A stretch of DNA of 64,000 nt from Mycobacterium sp. Z3061 (GTDB lineage: Bacteria > Actinomycetota > Actinomycetes > Mycobacteriales > Mycobacteriaceae): NCBI RefSeq assembly GCF_031583025.1, contig NZ_CP134062.1:1488001-1552000 (forward strand), written 5' to 3'. The position numbers and the translations under genes are program-made. Positions 34,338 through 43,174 of the stretch are shown piece by piece; positions within the stretch are counted from its first letter, which is position 1; the number at the start of each line of letters is the position of its first letter. The notes beneath the pieces were generated by a model. That model was given only the letters and a program-made list of their open reading frames with translations. It was not told where the DNA came from and did no database searches.

Positions 34338-35201
34338 TTACCCGCCCCAAATAGTTGTGATCACCGGAGCGGTTGCTGCATAACCCGTTTTAGGCAGGCC
34401 GTACATCTCCTCCAGCGTGGACAGCACGTTGTAATGGCTGATGGTCTCGTTGTAGCTGCCGGGTTGCACGTGCGCTCCGTAGAACACCGTCGGGATCTGA
34501 TTGCGCGGTCCGCCGTCGTCCTCGTCCCAGGTCAGTATCAGCAGGCTGTTATTGGCCCGGGCCCAGTTGGCGTAGGCCGACATCCGGCTGTTCAGCCAGG
34601 CGTCGCCTTGGGCGATCGAGCCGTCGTGCATGTTGTTGTCGTTGTTGGGAATGACGAACGACACCGTGGGCAGGCTCGCGTAGTTCCCGGGGGCAGGGAA
34701 TGCGGAAAACGGCACCGAGACGGAGGCCGGGACGTTGCTGAAGTTCACCCAGGGCACGTGCTTGCGCGCATATTTGCCGGCGCTGCAGGCGGTCGAGCCC
34801 ACCGCGGGCAGATCCTCCGAGTAGCCGCCGAAGGTGTGCCCGGTGGCCAGCAGCTCGGACGCGAGGTTCGGTTGGGCACCGACATCCACCGGGCAGCTGT
34901 CCTTGGTGAGCCCGAAGGTGCTCCCGGCGAACAACGCCAGGTAGTTCGGTTCGCTGGGATGCGTCTCGGCGAACGACTGCGCCATCATCGCCCCGCCGGC
35001 CGCCAGCGCGTTGATCCACGGCGCCGCCTTGTTGCCGATGATGTTGGCCTGCGAGCGGTTCTCCTCGATCACGATCACCACGTGCGCGTACGACGGCAGC
35101 GTCGCCGCGGCCAGCGCCACCCGGGGAACCGGCACGATCACCGCACCCAACGCCGCCAAGACGCAGAAACCCCTGGTCAGACGACGTCCGAGCGCTCGCA
35201 T
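34338..35201 (-). CDS. sapM: secreted acid phosphatase SapM
   Basis: 287-residue exported phosphoesterase with a signal peptide (about residues 1-32). Family motifs are [17 protein letters not shown] at the N-terminus, [32 protein letters not shown], and [11 protein letters not shown]. It matches SapM (Rv3310), a phosphatase that in M. tuberculosis acts on phosphoinositides of the host phagosome. Whether the protein has that role in this organism cannot be read from the sequence. It is divergent from upp. Confidence 0.93.
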   Translation of the reverse strand: MRALGRRLTRGFCVLAALGAVIVPVPRVALAAATLPSYAHVVIVIEENRSQANIIGNKAAPWINALAAGGAMMAQSFAETHPSEPNYLALFAGSTFGLTKDSCPVDVGAQPNLASELLATGHTFGGYSEDLPAVGSTACSAGKYARKHVPWVNFSNVPASVSVPFSAFPAPGNYASLPTVSFVIPNNDNNMHDGSIAQGDAWLNSRMSAYANWARANNSLLILTWDEDDGGPRNQIPTVFYGAHVQPGSYNETISHYNVLSTLEEMYGLPKTGYAATAPVITTIWGG

Positions 35202-35280
35202 GCCGGGAGTATATGGGCGGCCCGACCCCGCTCCGGGGACAGAAACGCGCGTGTCAGCAGGCCTGAACCCGATCGTTATA

Positions 35281-35286
35281 TAGGGT
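35281..35286 (+). promoter_or_regulatory. candidate -10 element of upp
   Basis: TAGGGT (TANNNT type) lies eight bases before the GTG of upp at 35295 and follows a TATATA stretch. The spacing fits a leaderless transcript. Confidence 0.45.
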
Positions 35287-35294
35287 CACACCCC

Positions 35295-35918
35295 GTGGAC
35301 GTCCACGTCATAGACCATCCGCTGGCCGCGGCCCGGCTGACCGTGCTGCGTGACGAGCGCACCGACAACGCCGCCTTCCGGACCGCGCTGCGCGAACTGA
35401 CCCTGATGCTGGTCTACGAGGCCACCCGCGACGCACCCACCGAGCCGGTGCAGATCCGCACCCCGGTCGGCGACACCGTCGGGGTCCGCTTGGCCAAACC
35501 GCCACTGCTGGTGCCGGTGCTGCGGGCGGGGCTGGGCATGGTCAACGAGGCTCACGCTGTGCTGAGCGAGGCGCACGTCGGATTCGTCGGCATGGCCCGC
35601 GACGAGAAAACCCATCAACCCGTGCCCTACCTCGAGTCGCTGCCCGACGACCTCACCGACGTGCCGGTGATGATCCTGGACCCGATGCTGGCCACCGGAG
35701 GGTCGATGGTCTACACCCTCGGCCTGTTGCTGTCCCGCGGGGCGACGGACATCAAAGTGCTGTGCGTGTGCGTGGCGCCGGAGGGCATCGCCGCGGTCGA
35801 GAAGGTGGCGCCGAACGCGCGGCTGTACACCGCCGCGATCGACGAGGGGCTCAATGAGACGGCCTTCATCGTGCCCGGGTTGGGTGACGCGGGGGACCGT
35901 CAGTTCGGGCCGCGCTAG
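35295..35918 (+). CDS. upp: uracil phosphoribosyltransferase
   Basis: 207-residue salvage enzyme making UMP from uracil and PRPP. The PRPP loop [13 protein letters not shown], the flexible arm region [15 protein letters not shown] and the C-terminal uracil-binding [18 protein letters not shown] are intact. The start is GTG 35295. It uses uracil released downstream of cytidine deamination, so it belongs functionally with cdd and deoA in this window. Confidence 0.96.
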   Translation: MDVHVIDHPLAAARLTVLRDERTDNAAFRTALRELTLMLVYEATRDAPTEPVQIRTPVGDTVGVRLAKPPLLVPVLRAGLGMVNEAHAVLSEAHVGFVGMARDEKTHQPVPYLESLPDDLTDVPVMILDPMLATGGSMVYTLGLLLSRGATDIKVLCVCVAPEGIAAVEKVAPNARLYTAAIDEGLNETAFIVPGLGDAGDRQFGPR

Positions 35919-35973
35919 CGGCGATCGCAAGCGCGGCGGAGCCGGGCGCGGCGGGTCGCCGCCATCGGGCTGA

Positions 35974-37533
35974 CTACCAGCTTCGAACCTGTATGGCCAA
36001 CTCCCCGGACAGCGCGCGTGCCCGGTGCCGCGCGGCCTCCAGGTCATCGTGCACCGCACACCGGACTTCCAGGTAGCACTTCAGTTTCGGTTCCGTGCCC
36101 GACGGCCGCACCACCACCCGCACCAACGTGTCGTCGTCGCCGCCGGCGAGGATCAGGGCGTCGGCGATGTCTTTTCGGGCCGCGACGAAACCGGCCAGCC
36201 GATCCGGCGGATCGTCGCGCAACCGGGCCAGCAGGGCGGCGGCTTCCGCACTGTCGGCGACGCGGCGGGGCACCGCGGCCACCTCATGCACGCCGTAGCG
36301 ACGGGCGAGGTCGTCGAGCAGTTCGGGCACCGGACGGCCGCGCAGCGAGGCAACCAGATCACACACCAACACCGCGGCGCTGATGCCGTCCTTGTCCCGC
36401 ACTGCCTGCGGATCGACGCAGTGGCCGATCGCTTCTTCGTAGGCGTAGACCAATGTCCCGGGACGCTCGGCGTCGGCGCGCGCCAGCCATTTGAAGCCGG
36501 TGAGGGTTTCGACGTGCTGCGCACCATGGTGAGCGGCGATCGCAGCCAGCATGCGCGAGGACACCACCGTGCTGGCCACCGTTCTGGGTCCTGTCGCGGG
36601 CTGCGAAAGGATGTAATCGCCCAGCAACCAACCGGTTTCGTCGCCCGAGAGCATCCGCCAGCCGGACGGCGCCGGGATCCCCACCGCACACCGGTCCGCG
36701 TCGGGATCCAGTGCGATCGCGACGTCGGCGCCGACGCCGGCCGCCAGGGCCAGCAGCGCATCGGCAGCGCCGGGCTCCTCGGGATTGGGGAACGCGACGG
36801 TGGGGAAGTCGGGATCCGGTGCGAACTGCGCGTCGACTACGTGCACGTCATCGAAGCCGGCCCGGTGCAGCGTCTCGACCGCCACCGCGCCGCCCACCCC
36901 GTGCATCGGGGTCAGTGCCACGCGTATCGAACCGGCGCCGCGCCGCACGCCTGCCGCCCGGCGGATGTATCGCTCGACCAGATCGGTGTCGGCGGGTGTG
37001 ACGGTGCGGCGCGGGATTTCGTCGGCCGGGGGAGCGTTGGTGATCGCGGCTTCGATCTGGCGGTCGGTCGGGGAGACGATCTGGACGCCGCCGTCGAGAT
37101 AGACCTTGTAGCCGTTGTCGGCGGCGGGGTTGTGTGACGCCGTGATCTGGATGCCCGCGACAGCCCCGGTGGCCCGCACCGCGAAGGCCAGCACCGGCGT
37201 CGGCACCGTGCTGGGAAACAGCAGTACTGAAAACCCCTGCGCAGCAAGGACTTCCGCAGCAGCCGTGGCGAATTCCGCCGAGCCGCGCCGGGCGTCGCGG
37301 CCCACGATCACGGTGCCGGACCGCTCGAGCACCTGCGCCAGCGCCCAAGTGGCCCGCAACACCACGGCCAGGTTCATCGCGTCCGGTCCGCCGCGCACCG
37401 GCCCACGCAGGCCGGCGGTGCCGAACGTCAGTGGCCTGGCGAACCGCGCGGCGAGTTCGGCCGGACCCAGTGCGGCAAGCTCGGCGGCCGTCTGCGGATC
37501 GGGGTCGTGGGCGATCCAGTCCTCGGGAGTCAC
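35974..37533 (-). CDS. pmmB: phosphomannomutase/phosphoglucomutase
   Basis: 519-residue alpha-D-phosphohexomutase. The phosphoserine loop TASHNPAADNGYK (Ser133), the metal loop DPDADRC (Asp276, 278, 280), the substrate loop and the phosphate-binding VVRPSGTEPKLKCY at the C-terminus are all present. By position it is Rv3308. In salvage it may also convert (deoxy)ribose-1-phosphate to the 5-phosphate, which would fit its place beside deoD and near deoA; this is inference. It starts at ATG 37533, 3 bp after the deoD stop. Confidence 0.93.
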   Translation of the reverse strand: MTPEDWIAHDPDPQTAAELAALGPAELAARFARPLTFGTAGLRGPVRGGPDAMNLAVVLRATWALAQVLERSGTVIVGRDARRGSAEFATAAAEVLAAQGFSVLLFPSTVPTPVLAFAVRATGAVAGIQITASHNPAADNGYKVYLDGGVQIVSPTDRQIEAAITNAPPADEIPRRTVTPADTDLVERYIRRAAGVRRGAGSIRVALTPMHGVGGAVAVETLHRAGFDDVHVVDAQFAPDPDFPTVAFPNPEEPGAADALLALAAGVGADVAIALDPDADRCAVGIPAPSGWRMLSGDETGWLLGDYILSQPATGPRTVASTVVSSRMLAAIAAHHGAQHVETLTGFKWLARADAERPGTLVYAYEEAIGHCVDPQAVRDKDGISAAVLVCDLVASLRGRPVPELLDDLARRYGVHEVAAVPRRVADSAEAAALLARLRDDPPDRLAGFVAARKDIADALILAGGDDDTLVRVVVRPSGTEPKLKCYLEVRCAVHDDLEAARHRARALSGELAIQVRSW

Positions 37534-37536
37534 GGA

Positions 37537-38325
37537 TCAGAACCGGGCTATCACGTCGGCCAGCAACGAACCCATCCGCGCGGCCGACGCCGCCCCCGCG
37601 GCCAGCACCTCGGCATGGCTCAGCGGCTCACCGGTGATCCCGGCCGCCAGGTTGGTCACCAGCGACACCCCGAGCACTTCGGCGCCCGCCGCCCGCGCCG
37701 CGATGGTCTCGTGCACCGTCGACATCCCCACCAGGTCGGCGCCCAACAGTCGCAGCATCCGGATCTCGGCGGGCGTCTCATAGTGCGGGCCCGGCAGGCC
37801 CGCGTACACGCCTTCGGCCAGCCTCGGGTCGCACTCGCGCGCCAGCGCCCGCAACCGCGGAGCGTATGCGTCGGTCAGGTCAACGAACTGCGCGCCCACC
37901 AGCGGCGACCGTGCGGTCAGGTTGAGGTGGTCGCTGATCAGGACCGGTTGTCCGACCTCCATGTCGGTGCGCAGTCCGCCTGCTGCGTTGGTGAGCACGA
38001 CGATCCGCGCTCCCGCCGCGCAGGCCGTCCGGACCGGGTGCACCACGTGTTGCAGGTCATGGCCCTCGTAGGCGTGGATGCGGCCGGCGAGCACCAGCAC
38101 CCTCCGTGCGCCTAGCGGCACCGACAAGACTTCACCCGCATGCCCCTCCGCCCTGGGTGGCGTGAATCCGGGGATCTCGGCCTGCGGCAGCACGGCGGTC
38201 GGGGAGCCCAGCGCGGCGATCGCCGGCGACCATCCCGAGCCCAGCACCACGGCGACGTCGTGGGTGCCGATGCCGGTGCGTTCGGCGATGACGTCCGCCG
38301 CCTGGGCTGCGAGTTCGCTGGTCAC
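37537..38325 (-). CDS. deoD: purine nucleoside phosphorylase
   Basis: 262-residue trimeric-type PNP that splits (deoxy)inosine and guanosine with phosphate. Motifs are [56 protein letters not shown] and [12 protein letters not shown]. The start is GTG 38325. It is the first gene of a pair with pmmB (Rv3307-Rv3308) and can process inosine made by the adenosine deaminase at 29110-30192. Confidence 0.95.
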   Translation of the reverse strand: MTSELAAQAADVIAERTGIGTHDVAVVLGSGWSPAIAALGSPTAVLPQAEIPGFTPPRAEGHAGEVLSVPLGARRVLVLAGRIHAYEGHDLQHVVHPVRTACAAGARIVVLTNAAGGLRTDMEVGQPVLISDHLNLTARSPLVGAQFVDLTDAYAPRLRALARECDPRLAEGVYAGLPGPHYETPAEIRMLRLLGADLVGMSTVHETIAARAAGAEVLGVSLVTNLAAGITGEPLSHAEVLAAGAASAARMGSLLADVIARF

Positions 38326-38370
38326 ACTCGGCGAGACTACTTGCTCGGGCACCGGCGCCCGGCGTGTGTG

Positions 38371-39045
38371 ATGATCTGCCTTGTGCGGCATCACAAATCG
38401 CTTTACGTTCTCGCCGCTGCGGCCGTGTTGGCCGTCAGCGCGCTGTTCGGTGGCCCGATACCCAGGGCGGTCGCCGACGACTGCCCCAACGTCGAGCTCG
38501 TGTTCGCCCGGGGGACCGCCGAGCCGCCCGGGATGGGCGTCGTCGGAGACGCGCTCGAGGCCGCGCTGCGGCCGAAACTGGGCGCGCGCAGCCTGGGCGT
38601 CTATCCGGTCAACTACGCGGCCAGCTACAACTTCCTGACGACCGCCGACGGTGCCAACGACGCGCGCGACCACATCGCCTTCATGGCCGACCAGTGCCCT
38701 CGGACGAGGATTGTGCTGGGCGGGTTCTCACAGGGTGCCGCCGCGGTTTCGATGCTGGCGGGGGTGCCGCCGCTGGGAGACACCGTCGGCGAATTCGGCT
38801 CGGCCCCCGAGCTCGATCCGGTCTTGGCCCAGCGGGTCGCCGCGGTCGCGGTTTTCGGGAATCCGGGCATCCGGTTCAACGTCCCGCTGGCGTCCACCGG
38901 CCAGTTCGCCGGCAGGGCGATCGACCTGTGCAGCCCCGGGGACCCGGTGTGCACGGTTGGCGGGCGCGACCGGCTCGCGCACCGCGAATACGCGGACCCG
39001 CCGTACCCGGGCCAGGCGGCGGGGTTCATCGCCGGGCGGGTTTGA
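38371..39045 (+). CDS. secreted cutinase-family esterase
   Basis: 224-residue exported serine esterase. A signal peptide ends near AVA-DDC (about residue 36). The catalytic triad is visible: Ser120 in GGFSQGAA, Asp191 in CSPGDPVC and His204 in LAHREY, with cysteines placed for the two family disulfides. Cutinase-like proteins of mycobacteria hydrolyse lipids or polyesters outside the cell. ATG 38371 or GTG 38383 may be the start. As I recall, no cutinase lies at this position in M. tuberculosis, so it looks like an accessory insertion between deoD and amiB1. Confidence 0.92.
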   Translation: MICLVRHHKSLYVLAAAAVLAVSALFGGPIPRAVADDCPNVELVFARGTAEPPGMGVVGDALEAALRPKLGARSLGVYPVNYAASYNFLTTADGANDARDHIAFMADQCPRTRIVLGGFSQGAAAVSMLAGVPPLGDTVGEFGSAPELDPVLAQRVAAVAVFGNPGIRFNVPLASTGQFAGRAIDLCSPGDPVCTVGGRDRLAHREYADPPYPGQAAGFIAGRV

Positions 39046-39067
39046 CCGTCGGTGAGATACTGCGTGG

Positions 39068-40252
39068 ATGCCCGCCATTAGCCCGCTGGACACCGTCGAG
39101 GCGACAGTGCGGCGCCGCGGCGGCGACCTGGTCGAGCTGTCTCACGCCATCCACGCGCAACCCGAGCTGGCGTTCGACGAACACCGCAGCTGCGCCAAGG
39201 CCAAAGAGCTGGTGGCGCAACGCGGTTTCCAGATCGCCCCGGTCGACGGCCTGGACACCGCTTTCCGCGCCGATTTCGGCAGCGGGCCGCTGGTCGTCGG
39301 GGTGTGCGCGGAGTACGACGCCCTGCCGGAGATCGGCCACGCCTGTGGCCACAACATCATCGCGGCGTCGGGAGTGGGCACCGCGCTGGCTCTGGCCGAG
39401 GTCGCCGACGAGCTGGGACTGACGGTGGCGCTGCTGGGCACTCCCGCCGAGGAGTCCGGCGGCGGCAAAGCGCTGATGCTGCGGGCCGGCACATTCGATG
39501 ACGTCGCAGTGGCCGTGATGGTGCACCCGGGGCCCACCGACATCGCCGGCGCGCGGTCGCTGGCATTGTCCGAGGTCACCGTGGACTACCGAGGCAAGGA
39601 GTCGCACGCCGCCGTCGCACCGCATCTGGGTCTCAACGCCGTCGACGCGGTGACCGTCGCGCAGGTGGCCATCGGTTTGTTGCGTCAGCAGCTGGCGCCC
39701 GGTCAGATGATGCACGGCATCATCACCGACGGCGGGCAGGCGGTCAATGTCATCCCCGGGCGGGCGGCGCTGAAGTACGCGATGCGCGCCGTCGAGTACG
39801 ACTCGCTGCGTGAGCTGGAAGGCAGGATGTACTCCTGTTTCGCCGCCGGTGCGCTGGCCGCGGGCTGCGAGTACGAGATCAACGAGGCCGGCCCCGCCTA
39901 CGCCGAACTGAGGCCCGACCAGTGGCTGGCGGACGTATGTCGTGAGGAGATGCGCCGCCTCGGGCGCGAACCGGTGCCGGCCGCCGTAGAGGCGGCGCTG
40001 CCCTTGGGCAGTACCGACATGGGTAACGTGACGCACGTGCTGCCCGGTATCCACCCGGTGATCGGGGTCGACGCCGGGGGCGCGACCGTCCACCAGCGTG
40101 CCTTTGCGGCCGCGGCGGCGGGGCCCAGTGCCGACCGCGCGGTGGTCGAGGGCGCGATCATGCTGGCCCGCACCGTCGTCGCGCTGGCCGCGGACCCTGC
40201 TCAGCGGGACCGGGTGCTGGCGGCCCGACAGCACAGGGCGGCCGCATCGTGA
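39068..40252 (+). CDS. amiB1: M20-family amidohydrolase AmiB1
   Basis: 394-residue metallopeptidase/amidohydrolase of the M20D type. Metal ligands are in GHACGHNIIAASG and GTPAEESGGGK; the lid domain follows (VTVDYRGKESHAAVAPHLG), and the C-terminal His region is in GSTDMGNVTHVLPG. It is cytoplasmic and probably hydrolyses N-acyl amino acids or small peptides. Its end overlaps amiA1 by 4 bp (GTGA), so they are translated together. Confidence 0.92.
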   Translation: MPAISPLDTVEATVRRRGGDLVELSHAIHAQPELAFDEHRSCAKAKELVAQRGFQIAPVDGLDTAFRADFGSGPLVVGVCAEYDALPEIGHACGHNIIAASGVGTALALAEVADELGLTVALLGTPAEESGGGKALMLRAGTFDDVAVAVMVHPGPTDIAGARSLALSEVTVDYRGKESHAAVAPHLGLNAVDAVTVAQVAIGLLRQQLAPGQMMHGIITDGGQAVNVIPGRAALKYAMRAVEYDSLRELEGRMYSCFAAGALAAGCEYEINEAGPAYAELRPDQWLADVCREEMRRLGREPVPAAVEAALPLGSTDMGNVTHVLPGIHPVIGVDAGGATVHQRAFAAAAAGPSADRAVVEGAIMLARTVVALAADPAQRDRVLAARQHRAAAS

Positions 40253-41418
40253 GTCTGGTCGACAGCGCCGAGTCGTGGCTGGCCGCCCACTACGACGACC
40301 TCGTGGACTGGCGCCGGCACATCCACCGCTACCCGGAGTTGGGCCGCCAGGAGTTCGCCACCACACAGTTCGTCGCCGAGCGCCTGGCCGACGCGGGGCT
40401 CAATCCCAAGGTGCTGCCCGGCGGGACGGGTCTGACCTGTGATTTCGGGCCAGAGCACGCGCCCCGGATAGCGTTGCGCGCCGACATGGACGCGCTGCCG
40501 ATGGCCGAGCGGACCGGCGCGCCGTACGCCTCGACGATGCCCAATATCGCGCACGCCTGTGGCCACGATGCGCACACCGCGATCCTGCTCGGGACGGCGC
40601 TGTCGCTGGCCTCGGTGCCCGAACTTCCCGTCGGAGTGCGGTTGATCTTCCAGGCCGCCGAAGAGCTGATGCCCGGTGGCGCGATTGATGCGATCGCCGC
40701 CGGGGCGTTGACCGGGGTGTCGCGGATTTTCGCGCTGCACTGCGACCCCCGGCTGGAGGTCGGCAAGGTCGCCGTCCGGCTGGGACCCATCACCTCGGCG
40801 GCCGACCAGCTCGAGATCACCCTGTATTCGCCGGGCGGGCACACCTCGCGCCCTCACCTGACCGCCGACCTGGTCTACGGTCTGGGCACCTTGATCACCG
40901 GGCTGCCCGGTGTGCTGTCGCGCCGCATCGACCCGCGCAACAGCACCGTGCTGGTGTGGGGCGCGGTCAACGCGGGCGTAGCGCCCAATGCGATTCCGCA
41001 GTCCGGGGTGCTGGCCGGGACCGTGCGCACGGCCAGCCGCCAGACCTGGATCGACCTGGAGGCGATCATCCGCGAGGCCGTCACCGGCCTGCTGTCGCCG
41101 CTGGCCATCGAGCACACCCTGGAATACCGGCGTGGGGTGCCGCCGGTGGTCAATGAAGACATCTCGACGCGCATCCTGACCCACGCCATCGAAGCCGTCG
41201 GCCCGGACGTGCTGGCCGATACCCGGCAGTCCGGGGGTGGGGAGGATTTCTCCTGGTACCTCGAAGAGGTTCCAGGGGCGATGGCGCGCCTGGGGGTGTG
41301 GTCGGGGGACGGGCCCCAGCTCGATCTGCACCAGCCGACGTTCGATCTCGACGAGCGGGCGCTGGCGATCGGCGTGCGGGTGATGGTCAACATCATCGAG
41401 CAGTCCGCCGCTTTCTGA
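40249..41418 (+). CDS. amiA1: M20-family amidohydrolase AmiA1
   Basis: 389-residue paralogue of AmiB1. The dinuclear metal motifs are RADMDALPM, AHACGHDAHTAILLG and AAEELMPGGA, and the C-terminal ligand lies in SGGGEDFSWYLEEVPG. It starts at a GTG inside the amiB1 stop. The pair corresponds to Rv3305c-Rv3306c. The substrate is unknown; hippurate-like N-acyl amino acids are typical for the family. Confidence 0.93.
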   Translation: MSLVDSAESWLAAHYDDLVDWRRHIHRYPELGRQEFATTQFVAERLADAGLNPKVLPGGTGLTCDFGPEHAPRIALRADMDALPMAERTGAPYASTMPNIAHACGHDAHTAILLGTALSLASVPELPVGVRLIFQAAEELMPGGAIDAIAAGALTGVSRIFALHCDPRLEVGKVAVRLGPITSAADQLEITLYSPGGHTSRPHLTADLVYGLGTLITGLPGVLSRRIDPRNSTVLVWGAVNAGVAPNAIPQSGVLAGTVRTASRQTWIDLEAIIREAVTGLLSPLAIEHTLEYRRGVPPVVNEDISTRILTHAIEAVGPDVLADTRQSGGGEDFSWYLEEVPGAMARLGVWSGDGPQLDLHQPTFDLDERALAIGVRVMVNIIEQSAAF

Positions 41419-41428
41419 GGGCGGGCCG

Positions 41429-41620
41429 CGTGCTTCTGGGGCGCGAGCGTGCGCTGCGGTACGGCGACACGCCGCGGGAGGTGGTCTTTGGCGCACGCTC
41501 GGCGGGTGAATTGTGGCCGGCGCTGCTTCTGGGCGTGCTTCTGGGGCGCGAGCGTGCGCTGCGGTACGGCGACACGCCGCGGGAGGTGGTCTTTGGCGCA
41601 CGCTCGGCGGGTGAATTGTG
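41429..41620. repeat. 105-bp tandem duplication containing a hairpin
   Basis: About 87 bp starting CGTGCTTCTGGGGCGCGAGC at 41429 recur essentially unchanged at 41534, a period of 105 bp. Each copy contains an 11+11 bp inverted repeat: CGAGCGTGCGC (41444-41454 and 41549-41559) and GCGCACGCTCG (41491-41501 and 41596-41606). It follows the stop of amiA1 and precedes the AbiEi-like gene, so it probably terminates the ami operon. No protein is encoded here. Confidence 0.8.
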
Positions 41621-41650
41621 CCGCAGAGAGGACGCCCAGACGATAACCCC

Positions 41651-42538
41651 GTGAGTGCAGAGCTCGACCGGCTGCTTATAGCGCAAGGCGGTGTGGTGAC
41701 TACCGCTCAGGCGCTCGCCTTCCTGTCCCGCCGAGATCTGCAGCGCTATGTGAATTGCGGCGCTCTGCAGCGGGTTTGGCGCGGGATTTACTCCCGCGAC
41801 GACCCGACCGTGGCACTTCGGCTGCGCGGGCTGGACCTGTTGACGGGCACAAATGTCGCTGCATGCATGGGCACCGCCGCGGCAGCTTACGGTTTCGACA
41901 CCGAGCGGACTGACTCTCTGCACGTGCTCAACCCCGATGGGCGACAACTGCGATCGACCGACGGTCTGGTCGTGCATCGGCGTGACGGCGCTCCGCTGAC
42001 CGCGGTCGGCGGACGGACTGCCACAGCACCGGCATGGACGGCGATTGAGGTCGTGCGCGGACTCCGTCGACCTCGTGCGCTGGCGACACTGGACGCCACG
42101 TTGCGCAGCCGAACGTGCGGCCGCGAGCAACTAATGCGGGTTCTCGACCTGCAGTCTGGGCGCCGCGGCATAGTGATCGCTCGTGAAATGGTCTCCCTCG
42201 CTTCACCTTTGGCTGAGTCGCCAATGGAGAGCGAGGCCCGCCTGGTCATGCTCGACGGAGGACTGCCGCCGCCGGTGCTGCAGTACGAAGTCGTAGATTT
42301 AAGCGGCCGGCTCTGGCGGCTGGACTTCGCCTGGCCGGAATACCGCGTCGCCGCCGAGTATGACGGCGTCGACTGGCACAGCGGACCCGACGCATTCCGT
42401 CGAGACCGCGCCCGCGCCGCTGCGCTGCAGGAGCTCGGCTGGGTCGTGGTGCCGATCATCGCCGAGGATGTCCGGCATCAACCCGCGCAACTCGTCCGGC
42501 GGATCGAGTCACGACTCGCGCACGCGCGAGCCGCCTGA
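41651..42538 (+). CDS. AbiEi-like wHTH protein with DUF559 nuclease-like domain
   Basis: 295-residue protein. The N-terminal ~50 residues form a winged helix of the AbiEi antitoxin type (IAQGGVVTTAQALAFLSRRD then ALQRVWRGIYSR). The C-terminal third is a DUF559/Vsr-like PD-(D/E)XK fold: SEARLVMLDGG, RLDFAWPEYRVAAEYDG, WHSGPDAFRRDRAR and LGWVVVPI. The metal-binding D...ExD pattern is present. No partner toxin (AbiEii) lies beside it. Proteins of this architecture are abundant in mycobacteria and their role, DNA defence or repair, is unproven. The start GTG 41651 follows the tandem repeat. Confidence 0.82.
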   Translation: MSAELDRLLIAQGGVVTTAQALAFLSRRDLQRYVNCGALQRVWRGIYSRDDPTVALRLRGLDLLTGTNVAACMGTAAAAYGFDTERTDSLHVLNPDGRQLRSTDGLVVHRRDGAPLTAVGGRTATAPAWTAIEVVRGLRRPRALATLDATLRSRTCGREQLMRVLDLQSGRRGIVIAREMVSLASPLAESPMESEARLVMLDGGLPPPVLQYEVVDLSGRLWRLDFAWPEYRVAAEYDGVDWHSGPDAFRRDRARAAALQELGWVVVPIIAEDVRHQPAQLVRRIESRLAHARAA

Positions 42539-42552
42539 GCAGGCCCCGCCCG

Positions 42553-42612
42553 GCGAGCGTGCGGCTAATGCCAGCCCTGACGGCGTGTCGATGTACGCGA
42601 GTGCACGCTCGC
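42553..42612. terminator. 10+10 bp inverted repeat between convergent genes
   Basis: GCGAGCGTGC (42553-42562) pairs exactly with GCACGCTCGC (42603-42612) over a 40-nt loop, in the 92-bp gap between the AbiEi-like gene and the convergent Rv3304-like gene. It has the same core as the repeats at 10002-10069 and 41429-41620, and probably acts as a terminator. Confidence 0.6.
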
Positions 42613-42630
42613 GCCCGGGGTGGAGAGCCC

Positions 42631-43116
42631 CTACTCCGGACTGGCGGGCCCCGGGCCGATGTTGCGGGCCGGCCGGGTGCGTAGGTCATGCACGTAATCC
42701 GCCGGGGCCCCGGCTATTTCGGCGGCGTCGGCCATCACGCCCAGATACTGCGCCGAGGGCAGGCCGCCCTCCCAGCCGTCCAGCACATAGAGCCATGCCA
42801 GCACCGGGTCGATGTCGGTGTCCGACGACTCACGCTCCACTCGGCAGCGGATCTTCGTGTGGACCCCGAACTCGGAGCCCTCCCAGCGGTCCAGGTTCAT
42901 TTCATCGGCCGGCGTCATGTCGTACAGCACCACGAACACCCGCGAGTCCGGGTCCTCGACGATGGTGGCCAGTGCGCCTTCCCAGCCGATGTCCTCGCCG
43001 CCGAACGTCAGGCGCCACCCCGGTAACCAGCCAGTTCCCGCCATCGGCGAGTGGGGTGCACGCTTGAGCATCTGCTCGGGATGCATGTTCGACCCGTAGG
43101 CGGCGTAGAGCGGCAC
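42631..43116 (-). CDS. gamma-glutamylcyclotransferase-like protein
   Basis: 161-residue cytoplasmic protein. The N-terminal motif LYAAYGSNMHPEQM is the substrate-loop signature (YGSN) of the gamma-glutamylcyclotransferase fold. Further segments are GWRLTFGG, VVLYDMTPADEMNLDRWEG and AWLYVLDGWEGGLPSAQYLG. It is the Rv3304 equivalent and is divergent from lpdA. The catalytic role is inferred from the fold only. Confidence 0.85.
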   Translation of the reverse strand: MPLYAAYGSNMHPEQMLKRAPHSPMAGTGWLPGWRLTFGGEDIGWEGALATIVEDPDSRVFVVLYDMTPADEMNLDRWEGSEFGVHTKIRCRVERESSDTDIDPVLAWLYVLDGWEGGLPSAQYLGVMADAAEIAGAPADYVHDLRTRPARNIGPGPASPE

Positions 43117-43174
43117 GGAGAAAGCTTAAACTCCGCCCTGCGGGCCACCGCACCGCCGGACTAGGTTATGGGCT

